From contig JAPHQV010000022.1 in assembly GCA_026197075.1 (NCBI GenBank), positions 1-42,641 on the forward strand: 42,641 nucleotides of DNA. The letters are read 5' to 3'. The translations under genes were made by a program, and so were the position numbers. This DNA comes from Gammaproteobacteria bacterium. GTDB taxonomy: Bacteria; Pseudomonadota; Gammaproteobacteria; DSM-19610. Shown piece after piece: positions 21,624 through 31,172 of this stretch. Under the pieces are notes generated by a model. That model searched no databases. It worked only from the letters and a program-made list of their open reading frames with translations, and was not told where the DNA came from. How positions within the stretch are numbered: the stretch's first letter is position 1; each line of letters starts with the position of its first letter.

Positions 21624-23085
21624 GGAAATCCTGGTCAATGTCACCCCGCAGGAGACACGCGTCGCCGTCGTGGAGAACGGTGTGCTGCAGGAAGTGTTCA
21701 TCGAGCGCAGCAATCGCCGCGGCCTGGTGGGCAACATCTACAAGGGCAGGGTGTGCCGGGTGCTGCCGGGCATGCAGGCCGCCTTCGTCGACATTGGCCT
21801 GGAGCGGGCCGCCTTCCTGCATGCCTCGGATATCATCCCGGAAGTGAATGGGGAGCGGCTGGAGCCCAGCGGGCAAACGGAACCCATCAGTCAACTCCTG
21901 CACGAGGGCAAGACCCTGGCGGTGCAGGTGATCAAGGACCCGCTCGGTACCAAGGGCGCGCGCCTGACCACGCACATCACCATCCCCGCCCGCTACCTGG
22001 TGTTCATGCCCGGCGAGAAGAACCTGGGCGTATCGCAGAAGATCGAGGACGAGACGGAACGCCAGCGGCTCAAGGACATCGTGCTGTCCCTGGACGGCGA
22101 ACAGAGTGGCAATGGCTATATCATCCGCACCGCCGCCGAAGGCGTGGATGAGGAGGCGATTACCAAGGAGGTGGAGTTCCTCCACAAGTTGTGGGAATCC
22201 ATCCAGGAACGCTCCATCAGCGTGGAGCCCGGTAACGTCATTCACGAAGACCTGCCGCTCACCCTGCGCGTGTTGCGCGACCTCCTCGATACCGAAGTGG
22301 AGAAGATGCGCATCGACTCCCGCGAAACCTACCAGCGGGTGGAGCGCTTCGTGGAGCGCTTTATTCCCGAGTTGCGCGAACACATCGAATACTATCCCGG
22401 TGAACGACCGCTGTTCGATCTCTATGGGGTGGAGGATGAGATCCAGAAGGCCCTGGATCGCAAGGTGCAGCTCAAGTCCGGTGGCCACATGGTCATCGAC
22501 CAGACCGAGGCCATGACTACCATCGACGTGAACACGGGCGCCTACGTGGGGCATCGCAATCTGGAAGAAACCATCTTCAAGACCAACCTGGAAGCGGCCC
22601 AGGCCATCGTGCGCCAACTGCGACTGCGCAATCTCGGCGGCATCATCATCATCGATTTCATCGACATGACCGTGGATGAACACAAGCGCAAGGTGCTGCG
22701 CGCCCTGGAAAAGAGCCTGGAAAAGGATCATGCCAAGACCTATATCAGCGAGGTCTCCAACCTGGGCCTGGTGCAGATGACCCGCAAGCGTACCCGGGAA
22801 AGCCTGGAGCATGTGCTGTGCGAGACCTGTCCGGTGTGCGCCGGCCGTGGCACCATCAAGAGCGCCGAGACGGTTTGCTATGAATTGTTCCGGGAGCTCA
22901 TCCGCGAAGCGCGCCAGTTCGATGCCGGGGAGTTGCTGGTGCTGGCTTCGCAGGAGGTGGTGGATCGCCTGCTCGACGAACAATCCACCAGCCTGGCGGA
23001 ACTGGAAACCTTCATCGGCAAGCCTATCCGCCTGCAGGTGGAATCCCTCTACGCCCAGGAGCAATACGATGTGGTGCTGATGTGA
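21616..23085 (+). CDS. rng: Ribonuclease G
   Basis: A 489-residue endoribonuclease that matures the 5' end of 16S rRNA and decays mRNAs. The S1 domain is near the start ([24 protein letters not shown]). The DNase I-like catalytic part has the metal-binding aspartates in [12 protein letters not shown] and [12 protein letters not shown] (in [10 protein letters not shown]) is the zinc-link that joins dimers into tetramers. It lacks the long RNase E scaffold tail, so it is RNase G rather than RNase E. It is translationally coupled to maf, and yhdP follows closely. Confidence 0.97.
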   Translation: MSEEILVNVTPQETRVAVVENGVLQEVFIERSNRRGLVGNIYKGRVCRVLPGMQAAFVDIGLERAAFLHASDIIPEVNGERLEPSGQTEPISQLLHEGKTLAVQVIKDPLGTKGARLTTHITIPARYLVFMPGEKNLGVSQKIEDETERQRLKDIVLSLDGEQSGNGYIIRTAAEGVDEEAITKEVEFLHKLWESIQERSISVEPGNVIHEDLPLTLRVLRDLLDTEVEKMRIDSRETYQRVERFVERFIPELREHIEYYPGERPLFDLYGVEDEIQKALDRKVQLKSGGHMVIDQTEAMTTIDVNTGAYVGHRNLEETIFKTNLEAAQAIVRQLRLRNLGGIIIIDFIDMTVDEHKRKVLRALEKSLEKDHAKTYISEVSNLGLVQMTRKRTRESLEHVLCETCPVCAGRGTIKSAETVCYELFRELIREARQFDAGELLVLASQEVVDRLLDEQSTSLAELETFIGKPIRLQVESLYAQEQYDVVLM

Positions 23086-23122
23086 AGGTGCCTTGCGTGC
23101 TTTCCTCGCACCACTGAGTTAC

Positions 23123-26100
23123 ATGTCGATGTTGCATCGCGTCTTTCAACTGCTGTGGTTCGCTTTCGCCGCCTTGCTCATCCTCATGGCCGTGACCTTC
23201 AGCGCGGCGCGCCTGTTGTTACCCCATATGGGCGACCAGCGCGCGCAGCTGGAAAACCGCCTGGAAACCCTGCTGCAACGACCGGTGCGTATCGAGCGCA
23301 TGGACGCCGCCTGGCGCGGCTTCGGTCCCACCCTGCAACTGCACCAGCTGCGCATCCTGGATGAAACGGGTAACGAAGAACTATTGACACTGGAAGCGCT
23401 GTGGCTGCGCGTGGACCTTTTCGAATCCCTGCGCCAGCGCACCCTGGTTACCTCCGACGCCAGCCTGGTGGGCCTGGACCTGGACCTGGTGCGCCGGCCC
23501 GATGGCCGCATCAGCCTGCGCGATATGCCCTTGCCGCTCCGGCAACTGTCCATGGAACGGGTACTGGCTGCCCTGGATGCGGTGGGCGAGTTGTCCCTGT
23601 TGCAGACCCGCTTGCGCTGGGAGGACCAGACCGGCGAGCTGCCGCGCCTCGAGATTCACGACATGATCTTGCGGTTGGAGGTGCGCGACCGGGCCCTGTG
23701 GGCCGATGTCGATGCACCACTGCCTCCCGCCTACGGGGAGCGCCTGCGCGCCTCGTTGCGGATCACGGGAGAGGCGATTCACCTGGAGGAACTGCGCGGC
23801 CGCTTTTTCCTGCAATTGGACGGCTTGCACCTGGCTGCCTGGAGCAGCCTGGTGCCGCATCGAAACCTGGATCTGTGGGGTCGTCTCGACCTGCGGCTGT
23901 GGGGCCAACTGGAGCCCGGCCGGCTCGACGAGGTCGCGGTGGATTTCAGTTTGCGGGATGCCCAGCTCACGAGCCTGGCCAATGGCGATGTGTCGCCGTT
24001 TATTTTCACCCGCCTGGAGAGCCGCCTGCTCTGGTCCCGCCTGGAGGATGGCTGGCGGCTGAGTGCCGACGGCTTCGAGCTGGTGGAAAACGGCGCCACC
24101 TGGCCCGCCAGTCGCTGGCGCCTGGAACATCGGGCCGACACGGCCGGCGCCCTGGCCTGGCGCGGCGAGGCTGGCCACCTGGACCTCGGCGTCCTGTCGC
24201 GCCTGTTGCTGGCCTTGCCGCTCCCGGCCGCCCTGGAGGATCCGTTGCGGGCGATCCTTCCGCAAGGGCAGCTCACCGACCTGCGCTTCGCCACCCGGAT
24301 CCGGGACGGCATACCGGAGACAGTGCGCCTGCGCACGGATTTCCTGGACCTGCACACCCGACCCCATGGCCAGCTGCCGGGGATACAGGGCTGGAGCGGG
24401 CGGGTCGATGGCGACCAGGACCTGGGCACCCTGCAACTGGAACTGGCCGAGGCCGGTTTGCAACAGGCGCTGTTCCGCGACCCGTTGCCGCTCACCGAGG
24501 GTGGTGGCGCCATCCATTGGCGGCGCGCCGATCAACAACTGAGTGTCTACAGCAACCGGTTCCGGCTGGCCAACGAGGAAGTGGCGGGAGAGGGTCACTG
24601 GCGGGTGGATGTGCCGGACCCGCTGACCGATTCGGCGCGCTTGCCCTATCTCGATCTGCGCTTCCAGGTGGAACGTGGCCAGGTCGCCCGCACCGGGCGT
24701 TACCTGCCGGTAGGCATCATGAACGAACGGGCGGTGGCCTGGCTTGACCGGGCGCTGGTGGCGGGGGAGATCACCGCGGGTACGGTGTTGTTTCACGGTC
24801 CCTTGCGCGGCTTTCCCTTCGATGCCGGTCAGGGGCGCTTCGAGGTGCAGGCGGATGTCGCGGACGCGGTGCTCGATTACCAGGCAGGCTGGGAACCCAT
24901 TCGGGACCTGCGCGCGCGACTGGTCTTCGCCGGCGCGGGTATGGAGATCCTCGGTCACGAGGGGCGCGTCGGTCCCACGCGGCTGACGGAGGTGCGCGCC
25001 CATACACCCGATCTGCGCCGCAGCGGTCCGCCCTTGCGCATCACCGGGCAGGCCAGCGGTCAGCTGGAGGATATGCAGGAGTTCCTGCGCGCCAGCCCGC
25101 TCCGGGAGCGCCTGGGTGGCCTGACGGATGGGGAGCTGCGCCTCAGCGGACCCGCCCGGCTGGAGCTGGAGCTGGGCGTGCCGCTGCGCAAGGCCCAGGG
25201 TGACTTTCGCGTGCAGGCACAGTTGCACCTGGCGGACAATCGATTGTCGGTCGAAGCCCATGAGCTGAGTCTGGAGGGCCTGGGCGGCCTGGTCTCGTTC
25301 ACCGAACGCAGCATCGGCAGCCGCGGCTTGCAGGCGCGCCTCTGGGATACGCCCGTGCAGATCGAACTCGACACCCGTCCCGGGGAGGGGGGCTATCACC
25401 GCGTGCGCCTGCAGGGAGCGCCGGACCTGGTGGCCCGGCGGGGTGAGTGGGGCTGGCCGCTGGCCGACCGTCTCGAGGGGAAGACGGACTGGCGGGCGGA
25501 GATCCGGGTACCTGCATCGCAGGATGGGCAGGCGGGTGGACTGTACCTGGAACTGGCTTCCGATTTGCGTGGCCTCGGGGTGGATATACCGGAACCCCTG
25601 GGCAAGACGGCGGCAGAGGTGCGCCCGCTGCGCCTGTGGCGCACCCTGGGCGGGCAGGAAGACGCCCCCCTGTGGCTGCAGTATGGCGAAGGGTTGCAGG
25701 CTGTGCTGGAACTGGAAACCGGTGCGGAGGGACAGCGACTGGTGCGCGCGGGTGTGCGGCTGGGAGAGGGTGACGCGCGCCTGCCCGCAGACCCGATATT
25801 GCAGCTGGTCGGCCGGCTGCCGCGCCTGTCCCTGTCCGAATGGCAGGCCTGGCAGCCGGCGGGGAAGAAGGACATGACGACCCTGCCGCCGCTGGAGGTC
25901 GACCTGGCCATTGGGCAGCTGGAACTCTACCGGCGCCTGTTGCGGGACACGGCCGTGCGCTTGCGCCAACGAGACACGGAGTGGCGCGCGCAACTGAGCG
26001 GTCGAGGCGCACAGGGTCAGGCGCGCATCGGTAACGGCAAGCAAGGCCTGGAACGAATCGACCTGGATCTCGATCACCTGCATGTCTCCCGCCTTCCCGA

Positions 26101-26974
26101 TGCCCCGCACTTGCGCAAGGAACTGGATCTCGACCCGCGCACCCTGCCGCTGTTGTCCGTGAAGATACGTGACCTGCAGCTGGACGATCGCGCCCTGGGT
26201 AACCTGATGCTGGAGACCCTGCCACGTCCCGATGGCCTGCGCGTCGAACAGCTGACCCTGAGCGGGGAGGAATACAAACTGCAGGTCCAGGGCGAATGGC
26301 GCATGAATGCCGCGGGGCAGCCCTTGTCCCAGTTCGAGCTGCAACTGGATGACGCGAATCTGGGCGCCTTGCTGGAGACCTTCGGCCATGAGCGGATCAT
26401 GGAAAGCCGACGCGCCAATGCCCTGCTGGTGGCCAACTGGCCCGGTTCCCCGCTGGACTTTGACCTGGACCAGGTGGAGGGTCGCCTGGATCTCGACATC
26501 GGCGCCGGCCAGCTGGTCAAGCTGGATGCGCCAGCGGGTCGTTTGCTGAACATCTTCAGTGTCCACAGCTTGCAGCGGCGCCTGGCCCTGGATTTCAGCG
26601 ACGTGTTCGGCAAGGGCTTCAGTTTCGACAGCATCACCGGCCATATCACTTTCATGGCGGGTGACGCCTATACCCAGGACCTGGTCATGCATGCGCCTTC
26701 TGCGCAGATCGCCATCGCCGGCCGCACCGGCTTCGTGGCCCGCGACTATGACCAGCTGGTCACCATCACGCCACTGGTGTCCTCGAGCCTGCCCCTGGCC
26801 GGCGTACTGGCCGGTGGGCCGGCGGTGGGCGCGGCCCTGTTCGTGGCGGAAAAACTGTTCGGCGAGCGCATGAATCGCCTGGCCCGCTACCAGTACCAGG
26901 TGACCGGTTCCTGGGACGCGCCGCAGCTGAAGCGTCTCGATCTCAGTCCGGCACCCGGGTCGGGCGCGGACTGA
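23123..26974 (+). CDS. yhdP: AsmA-like phospholipid transport protein YhdP
   Basis: A 1283-residue envelope protein of usual size. One N-terminal membrane helix (about 8-32) is followed by a very long beta-rich groove region that bridges to the outer membrane. ATG 23123 is chosen over TTG 23093, since family members begin close to the helix. The C-terminal AsmA-like block has FSFDSITGHITFMAGDAYTQ, then the conserved GPAVGAALFVAEKLFG and RYQYQVTGSWDAP. YhdP, with TamB and YdbH, carries phospholipids from inner to outer membrane. It directly follows rng, as in E. coli. The Mla system later in the window works on the same outer-membrane lipids. Confidence 0.95.
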   Translation: MSMLHRVFQLLWFAFAALLILMAVTFSAARLLLPHMGDQRAQLENRLETLLQRPVRIERMDAAWRGFGPTLQLHQLRILDETGNEELLTLEALWLRVDLFESLRQRTLVTSDASLVGLDLDLVRRPDGRISLRDMPLPLRQLSMERVLAALDAVGELSLLQTRLRWEDQTGELPRLEIHDMILRLEVRDRALWADVDAPLPPAYGERLRASLRITGEAIHLEELRGRFFLQLDGLHLAAWSSLVPHRNLDLWGRLDLRLWGQLEPGRLDEVAVDFSLRDAQLTSLANGDVSPFIFTRLESRLLWSRLEDGWRLSADGFELVENGATWPASRWRLEHRADTAGALAWRGEAGHLDLGVLSRLLLALPLPAALEDPLRAILPQGQLTDLRFATRIRDGIPETVRLRTDFLDLHTRPHGQLPGIQGWSGRVDGDQDLGTLQLELAEAGLQQALFRDPLPLTEGGGAIHWRRADQQLSVYSNRFRLANEEVAGEGHWRVDVPDPLTDSARLPYLDLRFQVERGQVARTGRYLPVGIMNERAVAWLDRALVAGEITAGTVLFHGPLRGFPFDAGQGRFEVQADVADAVLDYQAGWEPIRDLRARLVFAGAGMEILGHEGRVGPTRLTEVRAHTPDLRRSGPPLRITGQASGQLEDMQEFLRASPLRERLGGLTDGELRLSGPARLELELGVPLRKAQGDFRVQAQLHLADNRLSVEAHELSLEGLGGLVSFTERSIGSRGLQARLWDTPVQIELDTRPGEGGYHRVRLQGAPDLVARRGEWGWPLADRLEGKTDWRAEIRVPASQDGQAGGLYLELASDLRGLGVDIPEPLGKTAAEVRPLRLWRTLGGQEDAPLWLQYGEGLQAVLELETGAEGQRLVRAGVRLGEGDARLPADPILQLVGRLPRLSLSEWQAWQPAGKKDMTTLPPLEVDLAIGQLELYRRLLRDTAVRLRQRDTEWRAQLSGRGAQGQARIGNGKQGLERIDLDLDHLHVSRLPDAPHLRKELDLDPRTLPLLSVKIRDLQLDDRALGNLMLETLPRPDGLRVEQLTLSGEEYKLQVQGEWRMNAAGQPLSQFELQLDDANLGALLETFGHERIMESRRANALLVANWPGSPLDFDLDQVEGRLDLDIGAGQLVKLDAPAGRLLNIFSVHSLQRRLALDFSDVFGKGFSFDSITGHITFMAGDAYTQDLVMHAPSAQIAIAGRTGFVARDYDQLVTITPLVSSSLPLAGVLAGGPAVGAALFVAEKLFGERMNRLARYQYQVTGSWDAPQLKRLDLSPAPGSGAD

Positions 26975-27005
26975 AGCAGGCCCTAAATATGGTATCCTTC
27001 CCGCC

Positions 27006-27335
27006 ATGCTGCGCTATCTGACCGTTTTTGCTTGTATTCTTGCCGAGTCCGCGGCCCTGGCGGAAGACCGCTGGAGCCTGTCCGCCGAGCAATGGGCGCG
27101 GCCGCGCAGCGGTGCCAGCCTGGTATCCATGGAACCCCTGGCGGAAGTGGTGCGGCATTTGCATGAGAATGGCGAGCAGCGTCTGTTTATTGCCTATCCA
27201 GGAGGCGAGGAAGGCAGCCTCTGGGCTTTTGAGCTGCGTTCCTGGCTGGTGGCCCTGGGTGTCCCCTCGCGGCGCATCCAGTTGACGGCGGGCAGTGGCC
27301 AGGACGACGCCCTCGAATTACGTATACAGGACTGA
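27006..27335 (+). CDS. Small exported hypothetical protein
   Basis: A 109-residue protein with a signal peptide (about 1-19, ESAALA-E). The remainder pairs a strand-rich core (LFIAYPGGEEGSLWAFELRSWL) with LGVPSRRIQLTAGSGQDDALEL. That end resembles the last part of OmpA-like or related fold domains, where a rotated helix and ALGVP(A/S)xRI strand occur, but the peptidoglycan-binding residues are not evident. It lies between yhdP and the amidase gene with short gaps, so is probably in that operon. Function is unknown. Confidence 0.72.
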   Translation: MLRYLTVFACILAESAALAEDRWSLSAEQWARPRSGASLVSMEPLAEVVRHLHENGEQRLFIAYPGGEEGSLWAFELRSWLVALGVPSRRIQLTAGSGQDDALELRIQD

Positions 27336-27345
27336 TAGATATCCC

Positions 27346-28167
27346 ATGAGTGTGATTGCATGCGTACAAATGGCTTCGGGCCCCAATGTGGGCGCGAACC
27401 TGCTGGAAGCTGAACGACTGATCGCCGCGGCCGTCGGGCGCAAGGCCCGGCTCGTGGTGTTACCGGAGAATTTCGCCATTATGGGCATGACCGAGACTGA
27501 CAAGCTCAAGGTCAAGGAACAGCCCGGTGCCGGTCCCATCCAGGAATTCCTTGCCCAGCAGGCGGCCCGTCATGGCATCTGGCTGGTGGGGGGCACCGTG
27601 CCGATCGCCGCGGACAACTCGGACAAGGTGCGCGCCGCCTGCCTGTTGTTCAACGACAAGGGTGAACAGGTCGCGCGCTACGACAAGATCCATCTCTTCG
27701 ATGTGGAACTGGTGGACAGCAAGGAGCGTTATAACGAATCGGAAACCATCGAGCCGGGTCAGGACACGGTGGTGGTGGATACCCCGCTGGGCCGTCTGGG
27801 GCTGGCGGTCTGCTATGACCTGCGTTTCCCTGAACTGTTTCGCTCCATGCTGGACCAGGGCATGGAGCTGGTGGCCTTGCCGTCTGCCTTCACGGCGGTT
27901 ACCGGTAATGCCCATTGGGATGTGCTGGTGCGCGCCCGGGCGGTGGAAAATCTCTGCTACGTGGCCGCGCCGGCCCAGGGTGGCTATCATGTCAACGGCC
28001 GCGAAACCTACGGCCACAGCATGATCGTCGATCCCTGGGGTGTCGTGCTGGACCGCCTGGTGAGTGGTTCCGGCGTGGTATGCGCCGATGTGGACCGCAA
28101 GCGTCTCGAACGGGTACGCAGGACCTTCCCTGCCATCCAGCATCGCTCGCTGACCTGCCGGGTGTAG
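27346..28167 (+). CDS. Nitrilase-family amidase (Nit1/YbeM-like)
   Basis: A 273-residue cytosolic enzyme; ATG 27346 fits the family start. The catalytic triad is visible: E41 (VVLPEN), K114 (YDKIHLFD) and C156 (AVCYDLRFPELF). YDLRFPELFR and the RARAVENLCYV segment place it with deaminated-glutathione amidases, which hydrolyse the amide of glutathione whose amine was lost by transaminases. This is a repair activity. In Pseudomonas-like genomes this gene lies between yhdP and tldD; here tldD does not follow, and darP comes next on the other strand. Confidence 0.92.
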   Translation: MSVIACVQMASGPNVGANLLEAERLIAAAVGRKARLVVLPENFAIMGMTETDKLKVKEQPGAGPIQEFLAQQAARHGIWLVGGTVPIAADNSDKVRAACLLFNDKGEQVARYDKIHLFDVELVDSKERYNESETIEPGQDTVVVDTPLGRLGLAVCYDLRFPELFRSMLDQGMELVALPSAFTAVTGNAHWDVLVRARAVENLCYVAAPAQGGYHVNGRETYGHSMIVDPWGVVLDRLVSGSGVVCADVDRKRLERVRRTFPAIQHRSLTCRV

Positions 28168-28187
28168 CACCCTGCGGTTTTGTCGGC

Positions 28188-28706
28188 CTACGGCGACGCC
28201 TCTCCTTCCTCCAGTTCACGCAGGTAACGGAACAGCTGGCGCGCCGCCTTCGGCGCCTGCCCGCGTTCCTTTTCCCGACGTGCCTGCAGCAGCCATTGCC
28301 GCAGGCGCTGCCGTTCCGCTGCGGGATGACGCTCGCACACCTCGTCCACCACGCTATCACCTTCCTGCAGCAGGCGGTCACGCAGTTGCTCCAGCTGGTG
28401 AAAGTGGTGTGCAGACTCACGTGACTGGCGGTTACGTTGTTCCAGCGCGGCGCGAATGGGCGCGGCATCTATATCGCGCATCAGCTTGCCGATATATTGC
28501 AGCTGCCGCTTGCGTCCGCCATGGGCCGTGATGGTCTTGGCCTGGTCCACGGCGTCGCGCAGGTCCTGGGGCATGGGGATGCTGTCCAGGGCCGAGGCGG
28601 ACAGCTCGAGCAATTCCCCGCCCAGTTCCTGCAGGGCGGTCATGTCACGCTTGCGCTGTGACTTGCTGGGCGGCTCATCGTACCTTTCGTTGTCTTCTTC
28701 GTGCAT
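28188..28706 (-). CDS. darP: Ribosome biogenesis factor DarP/YjgA
   Basis: A 172-residue helical protein binding late 50S assembly particles. ATG 28706 gives the familiar beginning MHEEDNERYDEPPSKSQRKRDM; a longer frame upstream to 28751 is not family-like. SKSQRKRDMTALQELGGELLEL, RQLQYIGKLMR and the final RQLFRYLRELEE are diagnostic. It lies 32 bases downstream of ptsI on the same strand and may end that transcript. It usually neighbours pmbA/tldD; neither is here. Confidence 0.93.
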   Translation of the reverse strand: MHEEDNERYDEPPSKSQRKRDMTALQELGGELLELSASALDSIPMPQDLRDAVDQAKTITAHGGRKRQLQYIGKLMRDIDAAPIRAALEQRNRQSRESAHHFHQLEQLRDRLLQEGDSVVDEVCERHPAAERQRLRQWLLQARREKERGQAPKAARQLFRYLRELEEGEASP

Positions 28707-28738
28707 GGGATTCCGGGTGGCTGTGGTGCGTGGGGATT

Positions 28739-30490
28739 TCAACGGCGGCACTTGTCGTCCTGGTTCAGGCTGTCCAGGCGGCCGTGGATTTCCTGCAGGT
28801 CATTGCAGGCGATGATGCTCTCCACGTGCTGTTGCGCCTCACGCTTGGAACAGCGGGTGATGCAGTCCTTTACTTCCAGGATGCTGGAGGGGTACATGCT
28901 GAACTGGGTGAGGCCCATGCCCAGCAACAGCCGGGTGAAACGCGGGTCACCGGCCATTTCACCGCACATGGACACGGGAATATCCGCGGCCTGGCCAGCC
29001 TGGATGATGAGCTGGATGAGGCGCAGCACCGCCGGGTGCAGGGGATCATAGAGATAGGCCACCTCGTCGTCGATACGGTCGATGGCCAGGGTGTACTGGA
29101 TCAGGTCGTTGGTGCCAATGGACATGAAGTCCAGTTTTGCGGCGAAGCAGGGTGCGGTAAGGGCGGCGGCGGGGATCTCGATCATGCCGCCGATGGGCAA
29201 GTGGGGGTCGAAGGCATGGCCCTCGGCGCGCAGCTGCTCCTTGGTTTCCTCCAGCAGGCCCAGCACCTGGTTGAGTTCCTGCAGGTTAGACAGCATGGGA
29301 ATCATGATGCGGGTGGGACCCGCGGCGGAGGCGCGCAGGATGGCGCGCAGCTGGGGGCGGAACAGGTCCAGGTCCTTGAGACACAGGCGGATGGCACGCA
29401 GGCCCAAGGCCGGGTTGCTGCTGCTGCGCTCGGGCAGCGGCCCGCTGTCCACCTTCTTGTCGGCACCGAGATCCAGGGTGCGGATGGTGACCGGCAGGCC
29501 CTCCATGGCCTGGATCACCGACCGGTACTGCTCCAGCTGTTCTTCCTCGGACGGGATGTCCGTGCGATTCATGAACAGGAATTCGGTGCGATACAGGCCG
29601 ATACCTTCGGCGCCCACGGCCAGGGTGCGCTCCATGTCCTGGGGTAGTTCGATATTCGACAGCAGCTGCACGCGTACCCCGTCGCGGGTAATGGCGGCGG
29701 TGCCTTTCAGGAGCTCCAGGTTTTCCCGGCGATCACTTTCCGCATCCTGCAGTTTCCGGTAGTGAGACAGCAGGCCGGCATCGGCACCGGCCAATACCAG
29801 GCCCTGCTCGCCATCCAGAATGATGGTTTCATCGTCCTGGATGTAGCGCCGCGCACTGTGCGCGCCGACGATGGCGGGGATGCCCAGGCTGCGGGCCAGG
29901 ATCGCCGTATGGGACAGGGGGCCGCCGAACTCGGTTACAAAGGCTGCCACGCCCTGGTGATGCAGCAGCACCGTGTCCGAGGGGGTCAGGTCGCTGGCGA
30001 AGACGATGGTGCCTGTGAGGTCGAAACCGACGTTGCCGTGATCCTCTGCCCCGGAGACCAGGATACGCAGGATGCGATGGATGACATGGTTGACGTCATC
30101 CTTGCGGGTGCGCAGGTAGGGATCATCCATTTCATCGAACACCGCGGCCAGGGCTTCCTGTTGCAGTTTCAGGGCCCACTCGGCATTGCACTGTTGTTCG
30201 CGTATGGATTGCACCGGCACGTGTACCAGGCTGGAATCCTGCAGCATCAGCAGGTGGGTGTCGATGAACTCGACGATGTCCTTGCGCGTGGCCTCGGGGA
30301 TCTGGTCGCGGATGGCGCTAAGTTGCCGGCGGGCGACCTCCACGGCCTGTTGGTAGCGCCGTATTTCCTGGTCCACGACCTCAATGGCGATATGCTGCTC
30401 GCGAACCTCCAGGGCATCCTGCTGCAACACGTGTGCCTTGCCGATGACAATGCCGCGTGATACGCCGATGCCGGAGAGGATGAAGGACAT
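28739..30490 (-). CDS. ptsI: PTS enzyme I (phosphoenolpyruvate-protein phosphotransferase)
   Basis: A 583-residue cytosolic enzyme of usual length that takes phosphate from PEP and gives it to HPr. The phosphorylated His194 lies in GGPLSHTAILARSLGIPAIVG. The PEP-binding barrel follows with RTEFLFMNR, and MCGEMAGD near 510 holds the catalytic Cys. No N-terminal GAF domain exists, so it is not the PtsP/EI-Ntr form. Last gene of the phosphotransfer block, nine bases after ptsH. With no sugar permease in the block, the chain is likely regulatory. Confidence 0.96.
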   Translation of the reverse strand: MSFILSGIGVSRGIVIGKAHVLQQDALEVREQHIAIEVVDQEIRRYQQAVEVARRQLSAIRDQIPEATRKDIVEFIDTHLLMLQDSSLVHVPVQSIREQQCNAEWALKLQQEALAAVFDEMDDPYLRTRKDDVNHVIHRILRILVSGAEDHGNVGFDLTGTIVFASDLTPSDTVLLHHQGVAAFVTEFGGPLSHTAILARSLGIPAIVGAHSARRYIQDDETIILDGEQGLVLAGADAGLLSHYRKLQDAESDRRENLELLKGTAAITRDGVRVQLLSNIELPQDMERTLAVGAEGIGLYRTEFLFMNRTDIPSEEEQLEQYRSVIQAMEGLPVTIRTLDLGADKKVDSGPLPERSSSNPALGLRAIRLCLKDLDLFRPQLRAILRASAAGPTRIMIPMLSNLQELNQVLGLLEETKEQLRAEGHAFDPHLPIGGMIEIPAAALTAPCFAAKLDFMSIGTNDLIQYTLAIDRIDDEVAYLYDPLHPAVLRLIQLIIQAGQAADIPVSMCGEMAGDPRFTRLLLGMGLTQFSMYPSSILEVKDCITRCSKREAQQHVESIIACNDLQEIHGRLDSLNQDDKCRR

Positions 30491-30499
30491 GGCCAGAGC

Positions 30500-30769
30500 C
30501 TATTCGGCCTCCTCGAAACGACGTGCAATCAGGTCGCCGATTTGCTGGACGGCCTGATCGGCATCCCCGCCATCGGCATAGACGGTGATGGTGGAGCCCT
30601 TGGATGCCGCCAGCAGCATCACACCCATGATGCTCTTGCCATTGACCTTCTGACCGTTGCGGCCGATCTGGATATCACTATCGAATTGCGAAGCGAGAGT
30701 AACGAGCTTGGCCGCCGCGCGTGCATGCAGTCCCAGTTTGTTGATGATTTCACAGTCCAGTTGAGGCAT
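30500..30769 (-). CDS. ptsH: Phosphocarrier protein HPr
   Basis: An 89-residue protein of normal size. His15 in GLHARAAAKLV is the site phosphorylated by enzyme I. Ser46 in GKSIMGVMLLAAS is kept, which is the site used by HPr kinase. That kinase is encoded three genes upstream (32026-32973), so this HPr can be controlled at both sites. Single base between this start and the EIIA stop shows tight packing. Confidence 0.96.
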   Translation of the reverse strand: MPQLDCEIINKLGLHARAAAKLVTLASQFDSDIQIGRNGQKVNGKSIMGVMLLAASKGSTITVYADGGDADQAVQQIGDLIARRFEEAE

Positions 30770-30770
30770 G

Positions 30771-31172
30771 TCAGCGATCGATCCTGGTTTTACAAAGCAT
30801 TACACCATCGCGGCCGCCACTGATGGCCTTGTGGGTCAGTTCGTCGAGGTGCAGGGAAGGATAGTTGAGCACTCGCACGAGCATGGGAAGATTGACCCCG
30901 GCGATGACATTGGCCTTGCAGGCGCTCTGCAGGCGACAGGAGATGTTGCTGGGCGTGGAACCGAACAGGTCGGTCAGCACCAGGACCCCGTCACCCTCGT
31001 CCAGGGCCGCGGCTGCCGCTCGCGCCTGTTCGAAAATGGTGTCGGGATTGCAGTCGCTGGCGGCTTCCAGGGTCTTCGCGGCCAGGGGGCAGCAGCCGAG
31101 GATGTCGGTGGCGGATTTCAGCAGGGCCGGGCCGAGGTGACCGTGGGTGATGATCAGCAGGCCGACGCTCAT
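30771..31172 (-). CDS. Mannose-family PTS EIIA component
   Basis: A 133-residue cytosolic protein with the EIIA-Man fold. ATG 31172 is used, since it overlaps the rapZ stop as ATGA; longer forms run into rapZ. His10 in IITHGHLG is the phosphorylation site. VLVLTDLFGSTPSN is the second conserved block, and GVNLPMLVRVLNY the third. EIIB and EIIC partners are absent here, so as in other proteobacteria with this cluster it probably senses phosphorylation state rather than serving transport. Confidence 0.92.
   Translation of the reverse strand: MSVGLLIITHGHLGPALLKSATDILGCCPLAAKTLEAASDCNPDTIFEQARAAAAALDEGDGVLVLTDLFGSTPSNISCRLQSACKANVIAGVNLPMLVRVLNYPSLHLDELTHKAISGGRDGVMLCKTRIDR

Noticed and set aside
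20326-27007. Two very long minus-strand open frames (over 900 and 1200 codons) opposite rlmH, maf, rng and yhdP
   Set aside because: Both are composition artefacts opposite conserved genes, with no recognisable domain and no ribosome site.
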